Source: Nymphaea colorata (Eukaryota > Streptophyta > Magnoliopsida > Nymphaeales > Nymphaeaceae). Taken from it: a stretch of DNA of 64,000 nt. The stretch is taken from assembly GCF_008831285.2 (NCBI RefSeq), contig NC_045141.1:26277315-26341314 (forward strand), read 5' to 3'. Position numbers and translations under genes: made by a program. The notes under the pieces are model-generated. The model did no database searches, was not told where the DNA came from, and saw only the letters and a list, made by a program, of their open reading frames with translations. How positions within the stretch are numbered: position 1 is the stretch's first letter; every line of letters begins with the position of its first letter. Below are positions 10,558-21,270 of this stretch, one piece after another.

Positions 10558-13500
10558 TTACAAAATGACCTCATACGGTCTCCAGTTTAGAGGAGGCCGA
10601 TGCCAAACTTTGCTAGTAATGGTTATGTCCACCCTTCTAAGCAAATGGAACACCTCAAGCGTTGGGTCATTTCTAATAAAAACCAGCTTGTTCTGCACTT
10701 GACAAACGAAGTCACCCAAAACCTGTTGAACTGTGTTGTTCCTCAAGCACCTACAGCAACAGCTAATGAATCTACCGTTGTTGCAAATTACCTTAATGGT
10801 GCCATGAGGCCTATCGATTTCTTGAACTGCCCAGAGGCATTGTAAGAGTATACTTCCTTCATCAGTAGCTCTACTCTCATCACTCCAGCAGGCGATACCA
10901 AAAATAAACCGGCCACTACTCTCTCTCACTAAAGCAGACAGTCCCTATTGTCCTTGTTAAGATGCACCGCAATGTGGATATTGTAGACAGTTCCATTCTC
11001 CCACCTCTAGCAGCTCCAAGGTAGCCCAACCACTAACCAAGTTTGGATAGCTTGCCTATCACTACGTTTCCAGTCTCTAGAGATGATGAAATCAGTGTAA
11101 AAACTCCATAGTTCCTTACCAGTAAAGTTCATAGCATGTTTTCCTTCATGCTTGCAGCTGTTGCGCCATTTCCATTTATGCCAAAGGATTATGTGCAGCA
11201 AATTTTTCCAGCACTTGAAGAGGATCTTGTTTTTAAATTTGCGAGAAGTCCACCAGACAAGAGCTTCCTTAACAGTAACAGGTTGGAAATTACTCTGCCC
11301 AAACTTCCTTATAACCAACTCCCACAGGCTTTTGATTACCTTGCAATGAAGGAAAACATGGTTAATATCTTCTTGAGCATTATTGCAGATATAGCATCTA
11401 GAAGCAAGTTGGAGACCCCGCTTTTGGGCTCTCGCATCAACATGGAGGCGGCCTTCCACTGCCAAATAGGTTATCCATGTAGCACGGGGAGGGGCTCCAA
11501 CTTTCCAAATGAAATTCCTCCAAGGTTGAACAGTACTACTAGCGCGTAGTACATCCCAAATCTGGTGTCGTGACAGTGAACGGTTGCCACTATCCACCCA
11601 TTCAAGAATGTCCTCCTGACTTTCCTCAAAAACCGGGAAATGCATCGCAATGCTCATAGATTCTAAGAATAGTTGGACATATGTTTCCTGGTCAGCAAGT
11701 ATCTCCTTAATAGTGTAGTTTATGGTGTCTAGAACAAGGGGCCAATGAGCAGGTGTGATCATGTTAAAGATAATAACACCATTCCATCGGTCGCGCCAAA
11801 ATTTAACTGAGGACCCATTATGGACTCTCCAATGAACTTGAGATTCAATAAGCTGCCAGCATTTGATCACCCTCTTCCATAGAAAGGATTCACTCCCGCT
11901 GAGTTTATAATGCCACAAACTTTTCTTAGCTAAATATTTGACCTTCACAAAATCAGTCCAAAGAGAATTGCTTTGACACCAAAAAAACAGAAGTTGGCCC
12001 TATTAACATCTGCCATATGCCGAAGTCCAACACCACCCTCCACCTTTGACTTACAAAGAGTCTCCCAACTGATAAGGTGCAACCCTTTTGCCTCCCTATC
12101 GTCACCCCATATGAAACTCGAACACACCCTGTCAAGTTTATGACAGATAGACAATGGAATCCAAATGACCATCATCCAATAGTTAGAGATAGATGACAAG
12201 ATATGTTTGACCAAGCAAAGTCTATCGGCATAAGAGAGTAACTTCTGCTTCCAATCAGCAAGCTTCTGATTAACTTTAATCACAAGATGCTTACATTGGT
12301 TTGCAGAGATGACCTGGATTTGAAGAGGTAAGCCCAAATGTATGACTGGAAAAACGTCCCATCTCCAACCCGTCATAGAACAAAATGTGCTACATTCCAA
12401 CTCCGAACAGTTGAAAAAGAAAACAGAAGTCTTGTTGGGATTAACTTTGAGACCCGAAGTTGCCTCAAACTCAACAAGGCAATCTCTAAGGCCTCGGAAA
12501 CACTTATCTTTTCCTTCAATGAAAAGGAGAACATCATCAGCGTAAAAGGAATAGTGGATAGAACTTAAGCATCTAACCTTGGGGGCCCGGATCCTTCCCA
12601 CTTGCAAATAGGATAGAATACTTCGGCTGAGAACTTCCATGGTAACGATGAACAAGTAGGGGGACAAGGGATCTCCCTGCCTCAGCCCCCTTCCGGTATA
12701 AAACCAAGAACCTTCCTTGCCGTTAATGAGAAGCGCAGACGACACAGAGGAGACAACAGTCATAATCCGCCTGATCCAGTTGGAACAGAAGCCAAGCAAC
12801 TTGAGTCCATTCTCCAAAAATTTCCAATTCACTCTGTCATAAGCCTTGCTAAGATCGATTTTAACACATGCCGCCTTAGTCTTACTTCGGGCGAGGGAGT
12901 GGACCACCTCCTGGCTCAAAAGAAAGCTGTCTTGAATGCTACGGCCCATCAAAAAAGCTAACTGATTACGATCAAGAATACGGCTCAGGATAGGTCTCAT
13001 CTGTAAGACCATGATACGAGTAAGGAATTTGAGGATACTATTGCATAGAGAAATAGGACGGAACTTGTCCATAGTATCAGCTCCCTCTTCTTTGGAAAGA
13101 AGAACAATGTGAGTTTTATTGATCCCCTTAACTATGCGACTAGACCGAAAAAAATCCTTTATAGTAAGGCTCACATCGGGTTCAATAATAGACCAGAACG
13201 AATGATAAAATTGATTGTTGAATCCGTCTGGCCCAGCGACTGAATCCTTATTCGCACTGAAGACTGCCCACTGAATTTCCTCATCACGAATAGGACTAAC
13301 CAAAAACTCATTTTCTTCTGTGCAAGTAGCAAAAATATCATCCATCTCCGAAACCACTCTATCGCCATCCCTGATCATGCGGATACGGTTTCTCCTTTGC
13401 CTACCTTTAGCAATGGCATGGAAAAATTTCGAATTTGTATCGCCTTCTACCATCCACCTCACACAAGCCTTTTGTCTTAATCGATCCTCATCCATCTTAA

Positions 13501-14545
13501 TAAGCTTTAAGAGAGTGAGGTGAAGCTTCAACTCACGGGAGCTTGCTGCCAGATCACCCTCTTCCATCTGCTTCTGAGTATCTTCCACATGTAGTCTAAG
13601 TCTGCCAATAATTCTGTCTCGGTCATTCGGACCTTGCTTGGCCCAAACCCAAAGCTTATTTCTAACAAGTTGAAGTTTAGATACCAATCTAACCATGGGG
13701 CAACCAACAACCTGCTGAGCCCAACAGTCTGCAATTAGGCTTCTCACTGGGGTAATTGTTCCCAATAGTTGCAAATACCAAAAGACTGATTTGCCACTGG
13801 TAAAGATGTGATTCCTCACAGCCTCCATCATAATAGGACTATGGTCAAAAGAAGTGTGAGGCAATATGCATAGACGGAAAAGCCAATCATGGCAATCCCA
13901 CCAATCATGGGAAACAAAGCAATGGTCACTCAGACTCTGTACATTATCAAGCCCCATTCTATTGTTAGACCAGAAAAATTTAGCTTGGGAGTCTAGAATT
14001 TCCATGAACTAATTGGTCGTAATGAAATTATTGAAAAGAATGCACGGCCACAGGGCTGGGGGTCTTCCTGATTTCTGAGACATATCCCTTACCGAGTTAA
14101 AATCAACCAAGCAAACATGCGGCTTACTTATGCTCGAAAGTTCAGCACTAAGCTCATCATACTGGAGCCCCCGAATACAAAAATCCGGATGAAGGTACAC
14201 CCCAAAAACTGAAAAAATTCTACCAGAACTTAGGTGGTTAACTACGATAGAGATCCAATGAACTTGCACTTTTGATGCCTGCACCTGCATTTTGTCTGCA
14301 TCCCACAAAAGCCAAATCCTAGCCCATTGGCCATTAAGTTGGATATTAGAAATAGATTGATATCTAGGAAACTTGAAACTGAGCTTTTCGAGGGCGGCCT
14401 CATTCAATTTTGTATCTATGAGGACAGCAATATATGGGTTAGCATGCTGAAAAATAAGTTGTAGATCACGCTGGCCAGTGACGCCGGCCAGCCCACGAGC
14501 GTTCCAAGAGAAGAACCTCATTGTATCCCCATAGGGTGGTGACAT
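10558..14545 (-). pseudogene. LINE ORF2 remnant (endonuclease, reverse transcriptase, zf-RVT, possible RNase H)
   Basis: The endonuclease (14545-14009) starts MRFFSWNARGLAG. Its usual E-T-K metal-binding motif reads DTK and the later S-D-H motif reads FDHSP, so catalysis is doubtful even apart from the breaks. An in-frame TAG at 14009-14011 separates it from the reverse transcriptase frame (14005-11945), which keeps GRGLRQGDPLSPYLF and the catalytic FYADDVLLF. A frame change near 11950-11985 leads to the zf-RVT domain (11948-11007; RCYICNNAQEDINHVFLHCK). A further frame (10929-10558; RESSGRFIFGIACWSDESRA) has the position and rough shape of the RNase H domain many plant L1s carry; that last assignment is an inference. 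Confidence 0.88.
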
Positions 14546-16132
14546 ACACTACTACACCCTACCAGGTCAACTCTGTTAGGGCTATTTTCCTTTTCATCCA
14601 TACGAATTTTATTCTCTCCTTTGAGTAACGGTGCACCCATTTCCTGATCTCCTGGATCTTCAGCAGCTGAGGAGGCTTTGGCTTCAGCTACACTGAAGCT
14701 AGAGTGATCCATGGACTGAGGACTTAGCAGCTCTGCGTCTGCGCGAGAAACCATTAAACCAGAGAGGACCTTCTCTGGCTGAGGAAGGTTGCTGGACCTT
14801 TTCTTAAAAGAACTAGTCACTTTGCTTTTCAACTGGCGCTTCTTCTCCATTGGCCTTTGCGGTGGAACAACATAACACTCAAAGGTTGATTATGGGTCTC
14901 ATCAATAGCCATAGAATCCACACTCTGGTGGGCTTGAAGGCTGCTTGCGCTAGCCATCATCATAGATTCAGATGGAGCATTCGCTATATTACGTGATCTA
15001 TCATGTTCCACCACTTCAACATAAGACTCTTTGCCCTTCGCAGGTAACTCGTTAGCCTGTTCCATCGGTTTCCTTCTCGTGTGCTCAGAGCTGCGCTCGT
15101 AACTAATCCCTTCCTCTTCTGCATTGACACCCTCCTCTTTCTCGAGCAGACTGTGAAGAGCTGAAAATTTGTTGGCCTGTTCAGCTTGACCAGCCATTTT
15201 GCTCTGGGAAAAAGACCGACGTTTGGGACTTTTAACTGTCATCCAAGCCTTCCCATCATCTGCTGTTGCAGGATCTTCTAAGGGAGCTTGCTTCAATTCC
15301 TCACAAGCGAAAGTAAAGTGGGTCGTCGCCCCACACCTAAGGCAGTATTTCACCTTCGACTCATACTCAACACATTGCGCCAGGGCAGCTCCTTCTTCAA
15401 ACGATATTCTAACTTCATTCACTAGAAGAAAGCCCAGCGGAACCTCAAGGAGCACACGCGCATACCCCAAACTAGCGACCTCCTTTGTGAATGTGTCAGC
15501 TTCCACAAACGTCGCCCCCATCAATTCAGCAAGCCTCTGGAAAATCCCCTTTTCCACAACTCTGGTGGAAGATCTGGAAGCCACACCCAGATGCGGACCC
15601 TACTCGATGATTCTAGTTTTAGGGGCAAACCAGGTTGCCACCGATTTGAAACAAGAACTCGCCCCCCAACTTTCCAGCATTCAGGAGCCAGAATCACTTG
15701 CAGATCAGCCTCTTTTGAGGCCCTAATGAGGAACAATCCCTTACCTACTGAGGAGAACTTAATCAGACATAATCCTGCCCACAGAGAACGAAAGGAGGAG
15801 AAAATAAAACCATAGCCTAACCTGTTTCGGGTGCGACCGCGTAGTAATGGCTGAAAACCGGAAAGGGGTTTTAAGCTTCTCATGCGCTGATTTAGGAACG
15901 AACAGCTCCTTACTGCCATCCACCTCTAGAATTTCCACCTCATTCAGATTTTCTTATTCATCACTCTTGCATCCTTCCACAATGGATGCCCACGAAGGAC
16001 CCTTTGTCCCTTTGCATCTGCCGTCTCTATGGGAAGAGCAGCAGCCTGAGCACGATCATTCCCTCCTTCCTCCACCATGCAATCCATCTCTTCGCCAGCA
16101 GTAGGACCAAGCGGAGCTCCTTCCATCGCCAA
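14518..16132 (-). pseudogene. LINE ORF1 remnant (DUF4283 domain plus zinc knuckle)
   Basis: ORF1 normally encodes the RNA-binding chaperone of plant L1 elements. The N-terminal part starts near 16132 (MAMEGAPLGP) and runs to about 15944. The DUF4283-like core (VGKGLFLIRASKE ... WVWLPDLPPELW) lies at 15521-15919. The following part (VVEKGIFQRLAELMG ... YARVLLEVP) lies at 14829-15584 in another frame and contains the knuckle CLRCGATTHFTFAC (CX2CX4HX4C) at about 15290-15345. The C-terminal basic tail continues in a third frame (14518-14850, MEKKRQLKSKV). Breaks are therefore visible near 15930, 15550 and 14840. Confidence 0.85.
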
Positions 16133-16260
16133 TCACTGTCAGATCGCCGGCCAGCCGGCCGGCCACGAGAGGGCACCGGTCGGCCACCAGAGAAACCCAA
16201 GCCCTTTCTCTCGTTACTATTGAAGAGAGAGAAGATAGGGTTGGCCAAGATCTCTACGCG

Positions 16261-16272
16261 CTCCAAACACTT
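16261..16272. repeat. Target-site duplication, LINE 5' side
   Basis: Exact second copy of CTCCAAACACTT (first copy 10449-10460), directly abutting the GC-rich LINE leader. Confidence 0.85.
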
Positions 16273-16410
16273 AAAATGAAGACAGTGTGCCTACTAGCCC
16301 CCACCTTCGGCGGTTATGTCACCCCCTTAGAGCCCACCTTAGAATAAATTGATACCCCAATCTCACCTGTTTCCCTATTGTATCATGATCTTAGGCAACA
16401 GAATCACAGG

Positions 16411-16438
<28 letters not shown>
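16411..16438. repeat. (CT)n microsatellite
   Basis: Fourteen CT units in a row, seen directly. Confidence 0.9.
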
Positions 16439-16441
<3 letters not shown>

Positions 16442-16860
16442 CCAAAATTACGGGCATTATTCTTGGGATGGCTATTTTCCATGCCCACTTCATGGCAAAA
16501 TGCTACCGGTTGCCCTTTCTAACGTTCCGTGTCTTTCCAAACTTTGGCAACTGGACACCACATGAAAAATGAAGCAAATACAGATACAAGACAACTTCAA
16601 GTGAAAAAGCAACAGACCTTTGAATGCAAAGTCTGTTTTTGCTCCATATCTATCATGTGTGAACCGATATGCGTCCGCGCAATGCAACGGCCTAATAGCA
16701 TTAGGGCAAAATACTAGCCTTAGTGTAGAGGGAAAAAGAGTGATAAAAGGAAAGAAACAGGCCTACCAAGTATCCAGAGGCATCTCGGAGAGAGACCTTG
16801 AGATATCTATGAGAAATCAACGCTGTCACAGTCTTAACTAATGAAAAGAAGGGAAGTAAA

Positions 16861-16929
16861 ATTGTCACAAATACGCAATTCAAATTGTCACAAATACGTA
16901 ATTCAAATTGTTACAAGTACGTAATTGAG
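16861..16929. repeat. Three 23-bp tandem repeats
   Basis: Units at 16861-16883, 16884-16906 and 16907-16929. The first two differ at one base; the third has several changes. Each carries ATTGTCACAAATACG-like sequence. Confidence 0.85.
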
Positions 16930-18064
16930 ATTCATCTTGTTTCCTTTAAGAAGGAACGCTAGACTGCCATTTAACGCTGCTAAGTGCCTTCATTGTTCAT
17001 AATTCACAATGGACAAAATTTCAGGATCATCCCAACCTAAACCACTGCCCATATCAGATACAATCCTTCTTCACAGCAAAAACATATTACAATCAAAACA
17101 AATATTTGACTTATCTGTGAGTTGACAAATATATAGTAAATCAACACCAACATCAATAGTTCTTTAAGCTACTTTTGAACAAAATAAAAAAATAATAACA
17201 AACTCTACAGTTGGGACGTAAATTGCACATTTCAGTTAGTGTGTCAAGGGTAGTTCCCAAAACAGTGATATACTAGAATGGCAAGCCACATATCGAGCTA
17301 CGGTTTTGAGTTCTCTAACTGAGATTGCAGCTTGAGGGATGGTAGGTGATGACTGCCAGAAGGAAGGCAGCAAGGAATTTAGGTTTGAGAAGCAACAAAA
17401 AATTCGGGGTCTAGAGTTTTTTCTTTGTCACATCATATCTAATCTCCCATAGAAATGTAAGTTCAGGAACTTCCTGTTAAGACAGTATTTTGGGCTTTTT
17501 CTCCAATTGAAGAAGGAGGACGTTGCTGCCTATGATGCACCTAGAATTTGTGCAATCACAAGATGACTTGTTGGCTCCACATCTAAATTATGATCATGTA
17601 TTCCGATGCGAACCTGTGGGAAGAGGTGTCACCCTAGCCTTCATTAATTAAAAACGAGCTGTACAAAATAAGCAGAGGGCAAAAAATATGCACTCACGAA
17701 CTTTACATTGCTTGTCAGCGGCAATTGAGTCAAGAATCCATGTTCATCTGCCAGAAAAATGTCCATGGCATTCTTATCATTTTAAAATCATTCCAAAAAT
17801 TCATTAATATTTGTAAATAAACGTGACCATAGGATGATTGGTAGTTGCAACATCTGCCACACTAAAGTACAATACAACGTAAAATACATCTAAAGAACCA
17901 AACAACAGGGACTACCTGATGGAAGAACCATGTAAAAGTATGAATAGGGCCACGCAAATGTAACATGTCCAACTCCTATATACGCTTCAAAAGTAAGTTC
18001 ATATTGGTTATTTCGAAAGACAAAAATAATGTAAACTCAGAATCCACTAAGCTTCACTCGTTGG

Positions 18065-18413
18065 CTATGTCACCTTTGTACGGGTGCCGAAACGGCACAT
18101 CCTAAAAATTTAGGTGCGGCGGTACGGCTAAAGTATTTTATTATTATTATTATTATTAATTTATTATATGTATAACAAAATAAATATATATATATTATTA
18201 TTAAAATTTAGTTATTAATGTATATAACATAGAATAATTGTATTGCATGAAAAAATTTCAAAACAACATATATTATATAAGTAATTTAGTAATATAACAT
18301 TTTAACTGAGCTCGAGTGTGAGTCAAAACCGCACCCAGCACCCATGTGCGGTGCGCACCCGACTCGATGCGACTCTTGTGCAGCAGTAAAATAAAAGAGT
18401 CCTGGTGACTTAG
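18065..18413. mobile_element. 349-bp nonautonomous hAT-like element (MITE)
   Basis: Ends are CTATGTCACC (18065) and GGTGACTTAG (to 18413), inverted copies matching at 9 of 10 bases. They are flanked by CTCGTTGG (18057-18064) and CTCGTTGT (18414-18421), an 8-bp target duplication with one mismatch. An 8-bp duplication fits the hAT superfamily. The interior has GTGCCGAAACGGCAC-type GC-rich words next to the left end, an (ATT)n stretch in the middle and GC-rich CACCCG words next to the right end. No coding capacity. Confidence 0.8.
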
Positions 18414-18575
18414 CTCGTTGTACAACCGCATTGGTTGAAATGAACCACAATAAGAAAATGTGTTATGGTAAGAATGCAAATAATTCAGCTTGTTAAGAAT
18501 TGCTCGGTACAGGTTTCAATTTCAATCGGATGGTATGCAAACAGCATGTCACCTTGATCTTCTCTTCTTCGTGGC

Positions 18576-18771
18576 CAGGGGCGAGCCAGGATTTTCTTCA
18601 GGGGCGGGCCGGTAGTCTGACCTCTGGATCCGGGTAAGGCCAAACTGAATTCTAATACAAAAAATACATTACATAATTAAAAAATATTATTTTTTTCAAT
18701 GTAAAAAAAAAAAATCATTGGCTGGGGTGGGGCCATGGCCTAGGCGCCCCCCCCCCCCCCCCCCCCCCCTG
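18576..18771. mobile_element. 196-bp hAT-like element ending in a 23-base C run
   Basis: The left end CAGGGGCGAGCCAGGA resembles the CAGTGGCGGAGCCAG terminal repeat common in plant hAT-like MITEs. The right end CCCCTG is the inverse of the first six bases. Flanking 8-mers TTCGTGGC and CTAGAGGC agree at 5 of 8 positions, consistent with an old duplication. C run at 18747-18769. Two other elements in this window (30540-30689 and 42403-42609) have similar ends. Confidence 0.55.
18747..18769. repeat. Homopolymer C(23)
   Basis: Twenty-three uninterrupted C bases. Its length is likely to be imprecise in any assembly and variable between individuals. It lies in the right subterminal part of the hAT-like element 18576-18771. 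Confidence 0.9.
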
Positions 18772-19418
18772 CTAGAGGCAACAAAGATGAGATCTGCCAT
18801 GCTGGTGCCCGGAAAGGATCAATGCTGTGCATAAATTAGAGCTTGATCTACAACTACAAAACGGATTAGCTTCTGGAATGAACATGCCCTTGATAATTGA
18901 TAATTTGATATTGCTATAGCACAATCTGCCATGCAATCTACAACAATGATTGCAGAAAGAACCAATGAGGAAGCAAGATGAAGCATTACTCCAATCTCAC
19001 GGTTGCATTGTTGTGGGTTGGTATAAGCACAAGGCATGCCTGAGGACAACGATAGCACGCCACCATAAAATTCATTCTATTGTTGAGAGCCAAGAAGTTC
19101 TAAAATGACTTCCAAAGAAGTATCCTAAAAGTGGATGGCTTGTTTGATTGCACCATGAAATGCTGAATATTTCAATATTTGCTGGATGGTGCCATCTGTA
19201 ATCATTACCAATATTTTGTGTGAGCAACAGTAGGAAATGCACCTGAAACACCAGCAGCAGGGAGCCATAAGCAGTGACTACAGCTTTCTCCTGAGGTTGC
19301 TGAACGATATCAATCATTCTCATTTAGAGATAGGACATAATCAGTGTAGATAGAGCTGAAGCACCTAGCAATCACTTAATCCACTAATATCTTCTCCACA
19401 ACCAAACCCATGTCCCCT
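18772..19418. other. Downstream region of the O-fucosyltransferase gene
   Basis: No ORF with recognisable content. The part closest to 19418 is expected to be the 3' untranslated region of the minus-strand gene. A second gene is not supported. Confidence 0.5.
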
Positions 19419-21270
19419 TTATTCATTGCTGTTGAAGCAAACATTGTTCTTTATCATAAGCTCTATATTCTCAGCAATTGTAGAACCTGCAGTCCCAACA
19501 AAACCCAGTGAAGCACAACTGCAGATCGCCTCCTCAATGTACAAAAGAATGTCAGGTCTAGTTTCAGAAGAGCAATCATTGTCTCTTCTTGGTGTATCAT
19601 GCATCTTTGGAAGAAAACCAGACCTAATGCCATGCTCTGCGGTAAGGACCTTCTTACCAGTTTGTACCACCAATTCATCTTCTTCATGCAAGCTGTAGAG
19701 CTTATATGATTTAACATCATTGGTTAAATCTCCCAAGTATGTGCCAGTCCAATTAGCTGGAGGCAGATCAGTCATCACAAATATGTGAATACCATCTCTT
19801 CTGCTATTACTGTCATTCTTCAACATCTGAATCTTTTCCTGCAATGCAGCAAATGTCACCTTCCAATGGTTCTTAAACTGCCCATCTAGCAGCCGAAGCT
19901 GTGTACATAGAAAAGGAGACTTTATTGTGTTTGCAGCATAACTCTTTCCAGCTCTCACAATTTCCTGAGTAAATGGAAGAAACTGGATCTGACCAAGCAA
20001 TGACTGTATCCTTCCATCTCTTGGAGCAGCATGGATATCAATGTACAGCTCAGAACCTTTATACGGAGCACTAAAAAGGCTACCAAAAGAGAGAACAGTG
20101 GCACTGGCTGCTTTGGAACCAGGCCCCAAGGCCTTGTACACGTCCTTTTTCTTTCTAACATAAGAAAACTTCTTCTTCGCTTGTAGCTCTTTGCTGGGCT
20201 GGAAGGAATCCAAAGTCTCCTCCACATTGTTTTGGTAGGTCCAAACAGTAGTTCTGCAATCTTCGTCTACACCATATACACAGTCAACGACATCCTTCCC
20301 CAATCCAGATAATAAAGAACCACATTGCTCAAAGCTACTCCATGATGATCGCCCCGTAGAAATGCCACAGCAGAGGCTACCAGTGCAAGCTAATTTCACA
20401 TCAATGCCACACCATAACTGGGCAAAAACTCGGAAATCAATCATTCTAACTGAAGAAGATGATTTCAATGATGAGAGGTCAACAATATCAGCTATTGAAA
20501 TATACCTACATTTGATATTGAAGAAAATCATCATTCAAAATATTGACCGAAAAATGTAAACAAAGTAGTGACGGAGAAGAAAGAAAGACAGATAGATATA
20601 TCAACTATGACTCCATTCATCAAAATCTCAACTTAATTTGTTGCTTGGAAATGGAAACCTTCAACTAAACAAGAACAAGATCAAGACAGGAAAAAAATAT
20701 AAATTAAACCAGAAGAAGAGTAAACACAATTAAAGTTAAGCTAAAAATAAAAATAAGTCAAACCCAAAAAAGAGAGAACCAAATGCGCCCAAATTGTTAC
20801 GGAGAAAGTCGTCACCTCCGGCTGTGAATCATTTGAACAATGCTCTCCCAGACAGCGAATCGAAGGTCCACCGGGTTCTCCACTCTGAATTTAGGGCAAC
20901 TACCAAGGGCAACGGCATGGTGATTCAGCACAGGCGGCACGATAAGTGTCCTGTTGAGTATCCCTGCCATGAGCAGCGCATTCTTGAGCTCTGAGACCTG
21001 GTTGCTGAACCCACTGTGTGGGGCGAACCATAAGTATTTCTCCCCAGGAGGGAGGAACCCTAAGTTTTCTCCGATGGCACTGCATTGCCAGTCAGGGTTT
21101 TGAAGTTTTCGAGCAATAAATGAGGGGTTCGAAGAGTGGAAGGCAATGATGACCACGAAGAGAAAGAGCGGAAGAAGGAATTTGCAGAGTCTGGATTTAA
21201 GGAGAGAAATTAGTGTCACGGATAGGCTTTTCTTCTTGATCGGGTTTCTGGTGAAATTGGAAGGTGGCAT
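19419..21270 (-). CDS. Plant O-fucosyltransferase family protein
   Basis: Two exons: 21270-20816 and 20505-19419 (phase-2 intron, GT/AG), giving 513 aa. Residues about 31-45 form one hydrophobic segment after a basic N-terminus, the type II anchor expected for a Golgi glycosyltransferase. The conserved N-terminal donor-domain motif is YLWFAPHSGFSNQVSELKNA (about residues 79-98). The C-terminal domain has LPFTQEIVRAGKSYA, an IHIFVMTDLP strand and the late SLGFVGTAGSTIAENIELM motif typical of the plant-specific O-FucT (PF10250-like) family. These enzymes are predicted to move fucose from GDP-fucose; several members act in cell-wall or glycoprotein synthesis, but the acceptor cannot be read from sequence. 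The length fits the family and no break is visible. It resembles the Arabidopsis At1g52630 type, from memory. Confidence 0.94.

Larger units (their letters stand above)
10461..16260 (-). mobile_element. L1-type non-LTR retrotransposon (LINE), near full length, inactive
   Basis: A 5.8-kb plant L1-type element on the minus strand. Order from its 5' end (16260): short GC-rich leader, ORF1 with a DUF4283-like domain and a CCHC knuckle, then ORF2 with an AP endonuclease, reverse transcriptase, zf-RVT domain and probable RNase H. Exact 12-bp direct repeats border it. The 3' end (10461 side) has no poly(A) run, which is unusual for an L1; the last bases in element sense are close to GTTAATAAATTCCGGGG followed by about 30 more. 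ORF1 is split over at least three frames. ORF2 has one in-frame TAG and at least two frame changes, so the copy cannot move by itself. Little 5' truncation is evident, in contrast to most LINE copies. Confidence 0.93.
16273..18056. other. Intergenic; CT microsatellite and 23-bp tandem repeat
   Basis: No coding region is supported. It holds a (CT)14 tract (16411-16438) and three tandem copies of a 23-bp unit (16861-16929), listed separately. The rest is AT-rich DNA with no recognised feature. Confidence 0.6.

Noticed and set aside
11136-13523. Plus-strand frames across the LINE
   Set aside because: Antisense shadows of the reverse transcriptase and zf-RVT regions.
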